From NCBI GenBank assembly GCA_018971065.1, contig JAGWVC010000042.1, forward strand, positions 1 to 31,808: a stretch of 31,808 bases of DNA, in the 5' to 3' direction. This document shows positions 24,496 through 31,808 of the stretch, piece by piece. This DNA is from Sphingomonadales bacterium (GTDB lineage Bacteria; Pseudomonadota; Alphaproteobacteria; Sphingomonadales; Sphingomonadaceae). Within the stretch, counting starts at the first letter, position 1. The number at the start of each line of letters is the position of its first letter. The translations under genes were made by a program, and so were the position numbers. The notes beneath the pieces are model-generated. The model worked only from the letters and a program-made list of their open reading frames with translations, was not told the DNA's origin and ran no database searches.

Positions 24496-26022
24496 TTACT
24501 CCATCGCCATGACCGGGACCGCGGAAGCGCGGGCGGCGGACGATCGCAACAGCAGGATCAGGGGAAGCATCAGGAAGGCGGCGAGCGCCACCAGCCGGAA
24601 CATGTCGAGATAGGCGATCATCATCGCCTCACGCGAAATTTGCCCGCCGAGGCGGGTGAGCGCCGACGGTATCGCGAAATCCACATCGGGCAGGCGCCAC
24701 TGCAATACCGGCGAATCGGGGCGAAGCCCTTCGGCGAGGCGCGAATGGACGGTTTCGGCGATGCGGAACGAGCCGACCTGCATCAGCGAGATGCTGACCG
24801 ACGAGCCGATGTTGCGGGTGAGCGCGAACATCGCGGCGCCTTCGTTGCGCAGCGCGGCCGGCAGCGTGGCGAAGATCACCATCGACAGCGGCACGACCAG
24901 GAAGCCCGAGCCGATGCCCTGCACCAGCCCGGCGGTGAGCAGCGCGGGGACATCGACCAGCAAGTCCATCCGCGAGTAGAGCACCTGGCTGAAGCCGGTG
25001 AGCGCGAGGCCGAAGAACAGCAGCGCGCGCATGTCGAACCGGCTGGCCATGCGGGTGACGGCAAGGATGCCGATCAGCGTGCCGATCGCGCGGGGCGAGC
25101 TGACCATGCCGGTGCGCAGCGCCGAGAAGCCGAGCAGCCCCTGCATGAACAGGGTGATGATGGGGATGGTGGCGAACGTGACGACGCCGACGGTGATGCT
25201 GAGCAGGCAGCCGACCGCGAAGTTGCGATCGCGGAACAGCGTGGGGCGCACGAAGGTGTCGCGGCCGGTGAGGGTGTGGACCAAAGCCAGCCAGCCGAAC
25301 AGCACGAGGCACGCGGCCTCGACGCGGATTTCGATGGAATCGAGCCAGTCGAGATGCTGGCCGCGATCGAGCAGCAGTTGCAGGCTGGCCAGTGCCAGCG
25401 ACAGCGTGGCAAAGCCGAACATGTCGAACCGCACCGGCGCGTCGCTGCGGCGTTCGGGCAGGAACAGGGTCATGCCGATGATCGACAGCACGCCGAACGG
25501 CACGTTGATGAAGAACACCCAGCGCCAGGTGAAGCTGTCGGTAAGCCAGCCGCCGAAGGTGGGGCCGACCAGCGGGCCGAGCATCGAGCCGAGGCCGTTG
25601 AACGCCATCGCCTTCGCGAGGTCAGCGGGCGGATAGGTATCGAGCATCGAGGACTGGCTGAGCGGGATCAGCGCGGCGCCGGTGGCGCCCTGGACGGTGC
25701 GTGCCAGCACCAGCATCGCCAGGTTGGCGGCGAGGCCGCACAGCACCGAGGCGAGGGTGAACGCGGAAACGGCGGTGAGCATGACCGTCTTGCGGCCATA
25801 GCGGCCCGCCAGCCACGACGACAGCGGCGTGGCGATGGCCGAGGCGATGATGTAGCTGGTGAGCACCCAGACCACCTGTTCCTGCGAGGCCGACATCGTC
25901 GACTGCATGTGCGGCAGCGCCACGTTGGCGATCGTGGTGTCGATCGCCACCGGCGTGGTTGCCAGCATGGTCGAGACGGTGATCAGCGTGCGTCTCGCAG
26001 GGGGTGGGTAGGGCGCGGTCAC
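24496..26022 (-). CDS. DHA2-family MFS multidrug exporter (EmrB/QacA-like)
   Basis: A proton-driven inner-membrane drug exporter with about 14 membrane segments (508 residues). The DHA2 motif VAIDTTIANVALP is at residues 25-37, a motif A-like loop SSWLAGRYGRKTV follows near 65-78, and GWLTDSFTWRWVFFINVPFG lies near 150-170. The start is uncertain: GTG at 26022 lies 10 bases after the HlyD stop but has no clear ribosome binding site, and the frame is open further to 26091, over the upstream gene's end. It is coupled with the adaptor upstream and the channel downstream; substrates are unknown. Confidence 0.93.
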   Translation of the reverse strand: MTAPYPPPARRTLITVSTMLATTPVAIDTTIANVALPHMQSTMSASQEQVVWVLTSYIIASAIATPLSSWLAGRYGRKTVMLTAVSAFTLASVLCGLAANLAMLVLARTVQGATGAALIPLSQSSMLDTYPPADLAKAMAFNGLGSMLGPLVGPTFGGWLTDSFTWRWVFFINVPFGVLSIIGMTLFLPERRSDAPVRFDMFGFATLSLALASLQLLLDRGQHLDWLDSIEIRVEAACLVLFGWLALVHTLTGRDTFVRPTLFRDRNFAVGCLLSITVGVVTFATIPIITLFMQGLLGFSALRTGMVSSPRAIGTLIGILAVTRMASRFDMRALLFFGLALTGFSQVLYSRMDLLVDVPALLTAGLVQGIGSGFLVVPLSMVIFATLPAALRNEGAAMFALTRNIGSSVSISLMQVGSFRIAETVHSRLAEGLRPDSPVLQWRLPDVDFAIPSALTRLGGQISREAMMIAYLDMFRLVALAAFLMLPLILLLRSSAARASAVPVMAME

Positions 26023-26032
26023 GGGCGCGCGA

Positions 26033-27142
26033 TCATGGGTGGGGAGGCATTCGCCCCGCGGCTGGATCGTAGGGCGGGGTGTCGGCGCCAAACAGGCTGC
26101 GCTTGTGGCCGGTATCGACCTCGACGTCGGTGGACAGGCCGGCGTGAAGCGGCAGGCCGGCGGGCACGTCGATCAGCTCGATCTCGACCGGCAGGCGCTG
26201 GACCACCTTGACCCAGTTGCCGGTGGCGTTTTCGGCAGGCAGGATCGAGAAGGAATTGCCGGTGCCGGGCGAGAAGCTGGCAACGCGGCCCTTCAGTTCG
26301 ACATCCGGGAAGGCGTCGATCTTCAGCTTCACCGGCTGGCCGACACGCATGTAGCGGAGCTGGTTTTCCTTGAAGTTCGCCTCAACCCAGAACTTGGTGC
26401 CGGCCAGCATGAACACTGGCCGCGAGGCGGTGACATAGGAGCCGAGCTGGAGCTGGTTGACCTTCGTCACCACGCCGTCGCGCGCGGCGCGGACGGTGGT
26501 GTTGCCCAGCGCGATGCGCGCGGCCTGAAGCGCGGCGGCGGCCTGGCGCACGGCGGCCTGGTTGTCGGTGCCGCCGGACAGGTTGCCTTCCAGTTCGGCG
26601 CGCTTGCTTTCGGCCTTGGCCTGGGCGGCGGTGACGCCATCGCGCGCGGTGCGGACGTTGAGCTCGGCCGCGTCGGCCTGGGCCTTCGACGAGATGCCCT
26701 GCGCCAGCAGCGACTTCTGGCGGGCGGCTTCGCCCACCGCGTATTCGAGGCGAGCTTGCGCGGCGGGGATGTCCGACGCGGCCTGCTGGAAATCGGCGCG
26801 CTTGGCGCCGACGCCGGCGCGGGCGGCGGCCAGCGCGGCCTCAGCGGCGGCGACATTGGCCTGGGGTGTGGCGGAATCGATGCGGAACAGCACATCGCCC
26901 TTGTGGACGAGCTGGTTTTCGCGAACGTCGATCTCAACCACCTTGCCGCTGACATCGGCGGCGACGCCGACCAGGCCGGTTTCGACCTGGGCGTTGTCGG
27001 TCGTCTCGAACCGGCCACCGTTGAGCCACATTGCGAAGGCGCCGACGGCGACCACGACCGGTGCGGCAATCAGCAGCGGGCCGCGCAGTTTCGATTTCGA
27101 GCCGGTTGCCCGGCCATCGCTGGAATTATCGCCTTCCGGCAC
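26033..27142 (-). CDS. HlyD/EmrA-family membrane fusion (adaptor) protein
   Basis: This periplasmic adaptor links the MFS pump to the outer-membrane channel. The 369-residue product has one N-terminal membrane anchor (about 23-40, LLIAAPVVVAVGAFAMWL), a lipoyl/barrel-type half (VGVAADVSGKVVEIDVRENQLVHKGDVLFRID), a long coiled-coil hairpin (about 85-200, ANVAAAEAALAAARA) and the closing half with DGVVTKVNQLQLGSYV and a C-terminal beta domain. GTG at 27142 is preferred: GGGGAG lies 7 bases before it. It is the first gene of the efflux operon and diverges from the phosphatase gene, so the 115-base gap (27143-27257) holds its promoter. Confidence 0.92.
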   Translation of the reverse strand: MPEGDNSSDGRATGSKSKLRGPLLIAAPVVVAVGAFAMWLNGGRFETTDNAQVETGLVGVAADVSGKVVEIDVRENQLVHKGDVLFRIDSATPQANVAAAEAALAAARAGVGAKRADFQQAASDIPAAQARLEYAVGEAARQKSLLAQGISSKAQADAAELNVRTARDGVTAAQAKAESKRAELEGNLSGGTDNQAAVRQAAAALQAARIALGNTTVRAARDGVVTKVNQLQLGSYVTASRPVFMLAGTKFWVEANFKENQLRYMRVGQPVKLKIDAFPDVELKGRVASFSPGTGNSFSILPAENATGNWVKVVQRLPVEIELIDVPAGLPLHAGLSTDVEVDTGHKRSLFGADTPPYDPAAGRMPPHP

Positions 27143-27257
27143 GGTATTCTCCCCGGGGAGTGGCTTGTCGGTGATTCCTATGCAGAGATATAGTAAGCAT
27201 GGCAAGAATGTTTAGGGCCTGCGACAACGGTCAGGCGATCAAGGTGGTGGAGCAAGC

Positions 27258-28088
27258 ATGAACGATCCCGAGGCGCGGCTGCTGGCGCTGGCCGGCATCC
27301 ACAATTTCCGCGACTATGGCGGCTATGCGGTATCCGGCGGCGGGCGGGTGCGGCGGCGGATGCTGTGGCGATCGGGCCAGCACCACGAGGCCAGCGACGA
27401 GGATCTGGCGGCAGTGGCGGCGCTGGGGCTGGACGCGGTGTTCGACCTGCGATCGGCGAAGGAGCGCGCGACTCATCCGTGCCGGCGGGCGGCGGGATTC
27501 GCGGCGACGGTCCATGTGATCGAGGCGGCGCCGGCGATCGAGCTGCCGCAGGTGGCCGAAGGCGGGCACGCCGCGCCGCACGTGGCAGCCGCGAAAGCGG
27601 CGGCGGCCCGGCCGAGTCGCGAGCGGACGGCCGAGGAAACCCGCGCCGGGATGGTGGGCAATTATGCGACGATGCCATTCCGCCCGGCGCTGGCGGCGGC
27701 GCTGCGCCACATGATCGTGACGCTGGGCGAAACCGACGGGCCGAGCCTGGTCAACTGCATGGCGGGCAAGGACCGCACCGGCATTGCCGTGGCGGTGATC
27801 CAGCGCGCGCTGGGGGTGCATCGCGACGACGTGGTGGCGGACTACCTGCTGACCGGGACGCTGGGCGATCAGGAGGCGCGGATAGCGGCGGGTTATCGCA
27901 CCTTCAGGGGCGCGACCGGAGACCTCGACGATGACGTGGTGCGGGCGATCATGGGGGTGGAGCCGGCCTATATCGAGGCGGCGCTGGACGCGATCGGTGC
28001 GGATGGCGGCGAGGCGGGGTATTTCGGGCGCGTGCTGGGCGTGGATGACGCCATGCTGGGAAGGCTGCGGGAGAGGTTGGTGAGGTGA
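27258..28088 (+). CDS. Tyrosine-protein phosphatase (IphP/Y_phosphatase3 family)
   Basis: The 276-residue product has the PTP active-site loop C167-MAGKDR-173-TG, with Cys167 as nucleophile and Arg173 binding phosphate. The N-terminal NFRDYGGYAVSGG and LWRSGQ segments and VFDLRSAKER are the other family hallmarks. These enzymes dephosphorylate protein tyrosine, or phosphoinositide- or lipid-like substrates. No signal peptide is seen. It diverges from the efflux operon; a functional link is not evident. The AT-rich orphan gene begins 27 bases after its stop. Confidence 0.9.
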   Translation: MNDPEARLLALAGIHNFRDYGGYAVSGGGRVRRRMLWRSGQHHEASDEDLAAVAALGLDAVFDLRSAKERATHPCRRAAGFAATVHVIEAAPAIELPQVAEGGHAAPHVAAAKAAAARPSRERTAEETRAGMVGNYATMPFRPALAAALRHMIVTLGETDGPSLVNCMAGKDRTGIAVAVIQRALGVHRDDVVADYLLTGTLGDQEARIAAGYRTFRGATGDLDDDVVRAIMGVEPAYIEAALDAIGADGGEAGYFGRVLGVDDAMLGRLRERLVR

Positions 28089-28114
28089 GTCGGGGCAGAA
28101 AGGGTACTCAAATA

Positions 28115-28555
28115 ATGTCAGTTTCTGTTCTCACTCTAGGCGATCAACCTTCAGGTCTTGCGTTCCAGCAGTGGATGAATGAGTACGTATACGCAATGGG
28201 TGTTGATTTTGATTTCGAAAAAGTACAGTTGGACAAAGCGGATAGGCTAGTTCTGCATATGATTTGCTTGCCAGCCGCATTAAGTGGCTTTCGCATAGGA
28301 ACCTCTTTCAAACGCGGTTCGGCAGAGTATTGGTCGACTTTTCAAGTGGATCATGCATCCTTCATTTCTTCGGACGTTGCCGTAAGGATCAATGCGCTAA
28401 TGGACGGACTGATCGGAGCAGTCGCACAAGTGCCGGCTTCGCGGATGCCCCTTGACCTGAAGGCGCGCTTCTTCGAGGCAGCAACAAAGGCTGCACATCG
28501 CTTGGCCGATGAACCTTCTAGGCATCCTCGCAAACCAAATTCAGCTCAAACCTGA
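28115..28555 (+). CDS. Orphan AT-rich hypothetical protein, 146 residues
   Basis: I do not recognise this protein. It begins MSVSVLTLGDQPSGLAFQQW, has mixed hydrophobic segments (VYAMGVDFDFEKVQLDKADRLVLHMICLPAALSGF), and ends with a basic, polar tail (RLADEPSRHPRKPNSAQT); no signal peptide or clear membrane helix. Its DNA is unlike its surroundings: of the 60 bases at 28201-28260 only 22 are G or C, with codons such as TTA, ATA and AAA rarely used elsewhere here; the 3' part is closer to the genome norm. ATG 28115 follows AGAAAGGG by about 10 bases; a GTG at 28085, overlapping the phosphatase stop, is an alternative start. Recent acquisition is likely. Confidence 0.6.
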   Translation: MSVSVLTLGDQPSGLAFQQWMNEYVYAMGVDFDFEKVQLDKADRLVLHMICLPAALSGFRIGTSFKRGSAEYWSTFQVDHASFISSDVAVRINALMDGLIGAVAQVPASRMPLDLKARFFEAATKAAHRLADEPSRHPRKPNSAQT

Positions 28556-28648
28556 CGACGCCCGCTTCCGCAACCGTACTGCCATTCTTCACGCCAGCGC
28601 AGTTTGTCGCAAGCAGGCGATCGTTTGGGGGCGATTGTCCCGACGCAC

Positions 28649-29527
28649 CTAGGTTTCCCCAAGGAACGTCGTCACATCGCCCATGAACCGCTCGAACTGG
28701 TCGTGGTGCAGCCAGTGCCCCGCCTTTTCGTATTCGATGACGCGGGCGGTGGCGAAGTGCTGGATGCGGCCGTCCTTCGTGGGGTTCACCGCGAAGCTTT
28801 CGGCGCCGTAAAGTAGCAGCATCGGGCAAGTGATCGCCTGCCAGAGCTGGTGAGTCACCGCGCGGGGCAGGTCCGCCGGGGGCCAGACGTTCAGGTAGTT
28901 GTCGAACTTCCAGCTCCACGAACCGTCCTCGTTGCGGCTGGTGCCGTGGACGGTGAGGTGGCGGGCCTGTTCGACCGAGAGGAACGGGTTTTCCTCCTTC
29001 ATGCGCTGGTAGGCGGCCTCCAGCGTGGGATAGCGGCGGGGCAGGCGGCCGGCGGCGGCGCGTTTCTTGCCGATCCAGTCGCGCAGGCGTTCGGGGAAGG
29101 GCACGGCATCGCGCTCGTCGAGGAGCCGGGGCGTGGGGCCGAGGCCTTCGATGTTGACGAACCGGCGGACCTTGTCGGGGTAGAGGCCGGTGAACATCGT
29201 CGCGATGTTGCCGCCCAGCGAGTGGCCGATGATCGTGACGCGATCGTAGCCGAGGGTGTGGACCAGTTGCGCGAAATCGTAGGCGAAGGCGTGCGGGGTG
29301 TAATCGCCATCCGGCGACCAGGCGCTGTCGCCGTGGCCGCGCAGATCGGGGCAGATCACGTGCCAGTCATGACGCAGTTCGCTGGCCACCCAGTCCCACG
29401 AGCGCGCATGGTCGCGGCCACCGTGCTGGAGGATCAGCGGGGGTGCCTCGGGGTTGCCCCAGTCGGCATAGTGGAGTCGCAGGCGCTGCGACATGAAGCT
29501 GTGCGAGGTGGGGCCGGGGAACTGCAT
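28649..29527 (-). CDS. Alpha/beta hydrolase fold protein
   Basis: The 292-residue product has the canonical hydrolase pattern: oxyanion-hole LILQHGG (31-37), PDLRGHGDSAW near 60-70, nucleophile elbow G101-HSLGG-105 with Ser103, and the late AGHWLH carrying the catalytic histidine. It lacks a signal peptide. The substrate range of this family (esterase, epoxide hydrolase, C-C hydrolase) cannot be narrowed. ATG at 29527 was chosen over 29644 because the earlier residues are arginine-proline-rich shadow sequence. It is 79 bases downstream of the exported protein gene. Confidence 0.88.
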   Translation of the reverse strand: MQFPGPTSHSFMSQRLRLHYADWGNPEAPPLILQHGGRDHARSWDWVASELRHDWHVICPDLRGHGDSAWSPDGDYTPHAFAYDFAQLVHTLGYDRVTIIGHSLGGNIATMFTGLYPDKVRRFVNIEGLGPTPRLLDERDAVPFPERLRDWIGKKRAAAGRLPRRYPTLEAAYQRMKEENPFLSVEQARHLTVHGTSRNEDGSWSWKFDNYLNVWPPADLPRAVTHQLWQAITCPMLLLYGAESFAVNPTKDGRIQHFATARVIEYEKAGHWLHHDQFERFMGDVTTFLGET

Positions 29528-29606
29528 GGGTCGCTTCGTGCAGCCCCCCGGCCGACCCGTCAACCGCCGTCGGTGGGCGGCGGCAGCCGGGCTTGGCGGC
29601 GATATG

Positions 29607-30356
29607 CTACATTTCGAGTTCAAGGTTAAGGCGAATTTGTCCACGGGCGTCGTCGCGGGCCTTGGCGATGGCGAACAGATAGCCGGTTTCTATCCGCAGG
29701 TTGTGGCCGGCCAGCGGCACGCGCAGCTTGGCCGACGGGCCGAAGTAGTGTTCCCCGTAAGGGAACAGGCGGTGGCCGGTGCCCAGTTCGCCGAAGGCGG
29801 TGGCGCCGAGGCGCAGGTTGTCGGAAACCGCGACATCGGCCGAAGTGGCATAGGCGAATTCGGTAGGCGCGGTGGCGTCGAGCGGTTTTTCGGCGATCAG
29901 GTTCAGGCGCAGGTCCCATATCCGGGTGCGGCGCTGCAGCAGCAGCTTGGCCTCCACCCCGTCCGATTCGCCGTGGAATCCCAGTTCGTATTCGCCATAG
30001 GCGGCGACATCGATGCCGCCTATGCGCGCGACGTGATAGACCGCCTCGATCCCGGCGTGGGTGGCCTGGCGCGGGCCGCCGGCGGCCTTTTCCCATTCGC
30101 CGACGACGGCGACGCGCAAGTGGCCGTTGACGCCGTAGCCGGCTTCGAGGCGGAAGTTGTCCTCACCCGAGGCGGGACCGCCGGTGAGCACGCCGTAGCG
30201 GGTTTCCAGCTCGAACTCGCCAGGCTCGACGGTGGCGGCATAGACTTCGTCGCCAAGGCCCGGCGCGGCGTGGGCCGGAGCGGCCAGGGCCAGCGTGGCC
30301 GGTGCGGCAAGCAGCAGCAGGCAGGCCCGGCCGGGGCGGCGTGAACGGCGTGACAT
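29607..30356 (-). CDS. Exported beta-rich protein, probably outer membrane (hypothetical)
   Basis: The 249-residue product has a signal peptide (1-30, ending APAHA) and a body of alternating polar and hydrophobic residues typical of outer-membrane beta-barrels: FELETRYGVLTGG, NFRLEAGYGVNGHLRVAVVGEWEKA, EAKLLLQRRTRIWDLRLNLIAEK, ending in RGQIRLNLELEM. No family name is recognised. AAGGGGGG about 6 bases before the ATG supports the start. The 101-base gap upstream carries a Fur-like and an FNR-like box, so iron and oxygen control is likely; a role in iron or respiratory metabolism is inference. Confidence 0.7.
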   Translation of the reverse strand: MSRRSRRPGRACLLLLAAPATLALAAPAHAAPGLGDEVYAATVEPGEFELETRYGVLTGGPASGEDNFRLEAGYGVNGHLRVAVVGEWEKAAGGPRQATHAGIEAVYHVARIGGIDVAAYGEYELGFHGESDGVEAKLLLQRRTRIWDLRLNLIAEKPLDATAPTEFAYATSADVAVSDNLRLGATAFGELGTGHRLFPYGEHYFGPSAKLRVPLAGHNLRIETGYLFAIAKARDDARGQIRLNLELEM

Positions 30357-30383
30357 GAGTGATCCCCCCTTTGAATGTGCGCT

Positions 30384-30402
30384 AATGCGAATAGCTCGCA
30401 TT
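30384..30402. promoter_or_regulatory. Fur-like box upstream of the exported-protein gene
   Basis: AATGCGAATAGCTCGCATT is a 19-base dyad with 7-bp perfect arms. It matches 14 of 19 positions of the classical AATGAGAATTATTCTCATT-type Fur box, and resembles iron-box variants in alphaproteobacteria. It lies 28 bases before the ATG at 30356, where it would overlap the promoter. A possible -35 TTGCAA (30406-30401) precedes it on the minus strand. Actual binding is untested. Confidence 0.55.
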
Positions 30403-30426
30403 TGCAATATGATTCGCGGGGTGTCG

Positions 30427-30440
30427 TTGACCGAGGTCAA
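30427..30440. promoter_or_regulatory. FNR/FixK-type box (anaerobox)
   Basis: TTGACCGAGGTCAA is a perfect 14-base dyad with TTGAC/GTCAA arms and a 4-base centre: the spacing and half-sites of CRP/FNR-family regulators such as FixK, FnrL and Dnr. It lies 71 bases before the ATG at 30356, a suitable activation position. It starts 17 bases before the end of the 30458 gene, in the short gap between two minus-strand genes. Confidence 0.55.
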
Positions 30441-30457
30441 AGTGCGTGATTTCGGGA

Positions 30458-31168
30458 TCACAGCTTCTTCTGGAAGGTCAGTTTCCAGTGAAATTCGCCG
30501 GGCTGGACCGGCTTGCCGGCGGCGTCGGCGCCCAGCGGGATGCGCCAGCCGGTTTCGGCGGCCAATGCGCCGCCCAGTCCCGGCAGCGCCAGCCGCGCGT
30601 CGGGGCCGATCGACTGGCCGGCGGCGCCGGGGTGCAGCGCGCCCAGCGTGCCGAGCGGGCCATGCGCGACCGCGCCGAGCGTCAGCGGGGGCAGCACGCG
30701 AACCCATGCCGAACCTTCGTAGGACAGCGCCAGCGGGCCGCCATGCGCCAGCGGCAGGCGTCCGGTGAGTTGCACTTGCGCGTCGACCGGGCCGCTGGCG
30801 TGGCGCAGGCCGATGACGTTGCCGAGGCTGAAATCGCCGCCCAGGCGCTGTTGCCAGGTGAGGATGATACCGTCGGCGCTGCCGGCCTGTTGCCGGGCGA
30901 TGGCGGCAAGGCCGGCGCTGTCGTCGGCCGGCTTCGGAATGCGGCGTGGCGTGGCCCTGGCGGTGCGGACCAGTGCCTGGCGGGGCAAGGTAATGCCGGC
31001 CAGGATCGCCTCGGCATCGCGGGCGTCGATCGCGGTTTGCGCGTCTTCGGCAAGCTGCGCGAATGTGGCCACCTGGGCATCGAACGAAAGCCCGGCGCGC
31101 GCGGCCAGGTCGTCGCCGCTGGCGGGCGTGGCGATGGCAAGCAGGGCGATGGCGGAAGCGGCGGCCAT
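30458..31168 (-). CDS. Exported hypothetical protein, 236 residues
   Basis: The product has a signal peptide (MAAASAIALLAIATPASG, cleavage near residue 18), then a helical segment (LSFDAQVATFAQLAEDAQTAIDARDAEAILAG) and a beta-rich remainder (ILTWQQRLGGDFSLGNVIGL; VDAQVQLTGRLPLAHGGPLALSYEGSAWVR) ending in EFHWKLTFQKKL, like a secreted beta-barrel or beta-sandwich. No family recognised. It precedes the other exported protein by 101 bases on the same strand. The dyad at 31185-31213 sits just before its start and between it and trxB. The ribosome binding site is weak. Confidence 0.6.
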   Translation of the reverse strand: MAAASAIALLAIATPASGDDLAARAGLSFDAQVATFAQLAEDAQTAIDARDAEAILAGITLPRQALVRTARATPRRIPKPADDSAGLAAIARQQAGSADGIILTWQQRLGGDFSLGNVIGLRHASGPVDAQVQLTGRLPLAHGGPLALSYEGSAWVRVLPPLTLGAVAHGPLGTLGALHPGAAGQSIGPDARLALPGLGGALAAETGWRIPLGADAAGKPVQPGEFHWKLTFQKKL

Positions 31169-31184
31169 GATGGCGCTCTATGCC

Positions 31185-31213
31185 GCAACCGGTTAGCGGC
31201 GGCTACCGGTTGC
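31185..31213. repeat. Inverted repeat in the gap between divergent 30458 and trxB genes
   Basis: GCAACCGGT (31185-31193) and ACCGGTTGC (31205-31213) form a 9-bp perfect stem, extended to about 12 bp with one bulge by AGC/GCT. It lies 16 bases beyond the ATG of the 30458 gene, in the 161-base divergent region. It could be an operator for a divergent promoter or a leader hairpin; it lacks a U-tract, so termination is unlikely. Confidence 0.4.
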
Positions 31214-31329
31214 ATCAGGGACAAATCGTATTCATTGCGACGAGGCGGACATGCATTTTGCGCCCCGGCGATCTGGCCAAGCGGGCGCGGCCTGCCTATC
31301 TGCGGGGCGAACGAAAGGGCGATTCCCAC

Positions 31330-31808
31330 ATGGCTACCCATACCACCCGAATGCTCATCATCGGTTCCGGCCCGGCCGGGCTGACCGCCGCGATCTATGG
31401 CGCGCGCGCCGGAATGAATCCGATCGTGGTACAGGGGCTGCAGCCGGGCGGGCAGCTTACCATCACCACCGAGGTGGAGAATTACCCGGGTTTCCGCGAT
31501 GCGATCCAGGGCCCGTGGCTGGTGCAGGAAATGCAGGCCCAGGCCGAACATGTGGGCACGCGGATGATGTGGGACACCATCACCGAGGTGGACCTCAGCG
31601 GCCCGCCGTTCCGCGCGATCGGCGATTCGGGCGACATCTACGAAGGCGAGACGCTGGTCATCGCCACCGGCGCGCAGGCGAAGTGGCTGGGCGTGGCGGG
31701 CGAGCAGGAACTGTCGGGCAAGGGCGTATCGGCCTGTGCCACCTGCGACGGCTTCTTCTATCGCGGCAAGAAGGTGGTGGTGATCGGCGGCGGCAACACC
31801 GCCGTGGA
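31330..31808 (+). CDS. trxB: Thioredoxin-disulfide reductase (partial, 3' end off-window)
   Basis: TrxB uses FAD and NADPH to reduce thioredoxin in the cytoplasm. About 159 residues are visible: the FAD Rossmann motif IIGSGPAGLTAAIYGARAG (10-28), PGGQLTITTEVENYPGF, the redox disulfide C136-ATC-139-DGFF, and the beginning of the NADPH motif VIGGGNTAVE at the edge. This is the low-molecular-weight bacterial type. GCGATTCCCAC precedes the ATG, without a strong ribosome binding site. It is divergent from the exported-protein gene and is a normal housekeeping gene. Confidence 0.96.
   Translation, partial: MATHTTRMLIIGSGPAGLTAAIYGARAGMNPIVVQGLQPGGQLTITTEVENYPGFRDAIQGPWLVQEMQAQAEHVGTRMMWDTITEVDLSGPPFRAIGDSGDIYEGETLVIATGAQAKWLGVAGEQELSGKGVSACATCDGFFYRGKKVVVIGGGNTAV

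Noticed and set aside
22808..24613. Long plus-strand frame across the OMF gene (601 residues)
   Set aside because: Antisense to a gene with strong family motifs; glycine-arginine-rich composition typical of shadow frames.
24286..26211. Long plus-strand frame across the MFS gene (641 residues)
   Set aside because: Antisense to a clear DHA2 transporter; composition is histidine-arginine-rich shadow sequence.

Overview
This window looks chromosomal, from a GC-rich alphaproteobacterium, most likely Sphingomonadales (Novosphingobium/Sphingomonas-like). Pointers are the alphaproteobacterial rpsM-rpsK-rpoA block, system I cytochrome c maturation genes (ccmAB), a NodT-type lipoprotein efflux channel, a CTTG-led clpB promoter candidate, a Fur-like box in the AATGCGAAT style, and a catabolic gene set (LLM flavin oxidoreductase, sulfotransferase, TIM-barrel isomerase, DUF1214, amidohydrolase) typical of sphingomonads. 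The genus is inference; no 16S gene, tRNA, CRISPR array, IS element or prophage was found.

Layout. 1-1738 (minus): end of the ribosomal operon, rpsM-rpsK-rpoA, with rpoA cut by the left edge. 2037-4288: an exported SRPBCC protein, a spermidine-synthase-like methyltransferase and the tRNA hydroxylase trhO. 4298-7364: a MATE pump divergent from an AraC regulator, then a VOC protein. 7452-10043: clpB with a strong terminator. 10205-12968: the most unusual part. A promoter drives a two-gene operon of a phosphoribosyltransferase-like protein (PRTase-CE type) and a NADAR protein. It meets tail to tail, with overlapping stop codons, a second small operon (45-aa peptide, DUF2975 membrane protein, XRE repressor) whose promoter sits between TCGA-rich palindromes. 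13000-14621: ccmA-ccmB and phhB.

14628-19080 (minus) is a catabolic or modification cluster (LLM oxidoreductase, sulfotransferase, TIM-barrel isomerase, joined by 1-base stop/start overlaps, then DUF1214) with a divergent LuxR-type regulator at 19161-20303. A small hypothetical gene, a double-hairpin repeat and an amidohydrolase follow. 22309-27142 (minus) is a four-gene operon: HlyD/EmrA adaptor, EmrB-type MFS pump, NodT outer-membrane channel and a DUF2889 protein. 27258-29527: a tyrosine phosphatase, an AT-rich orphan gene of foreign appearance, and an alpha/beta hydrolase. 29607-31168 (minus): two exported proteins of unknown function, with FNR-like and Fur-like boxes in the gap between them. 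trxB starts at 31330 and runs off the right edge.

The best candidate for an undescribed system is the PRTase-like/NADAR operon at 10333-11947. It pairs a protein with a PRPP-binding-type loop with a member of a family known to remove ADP-ribose from guanine. This suggests a nucleotide-based conflict or toxin-antitoxin-like module; the function is inference.
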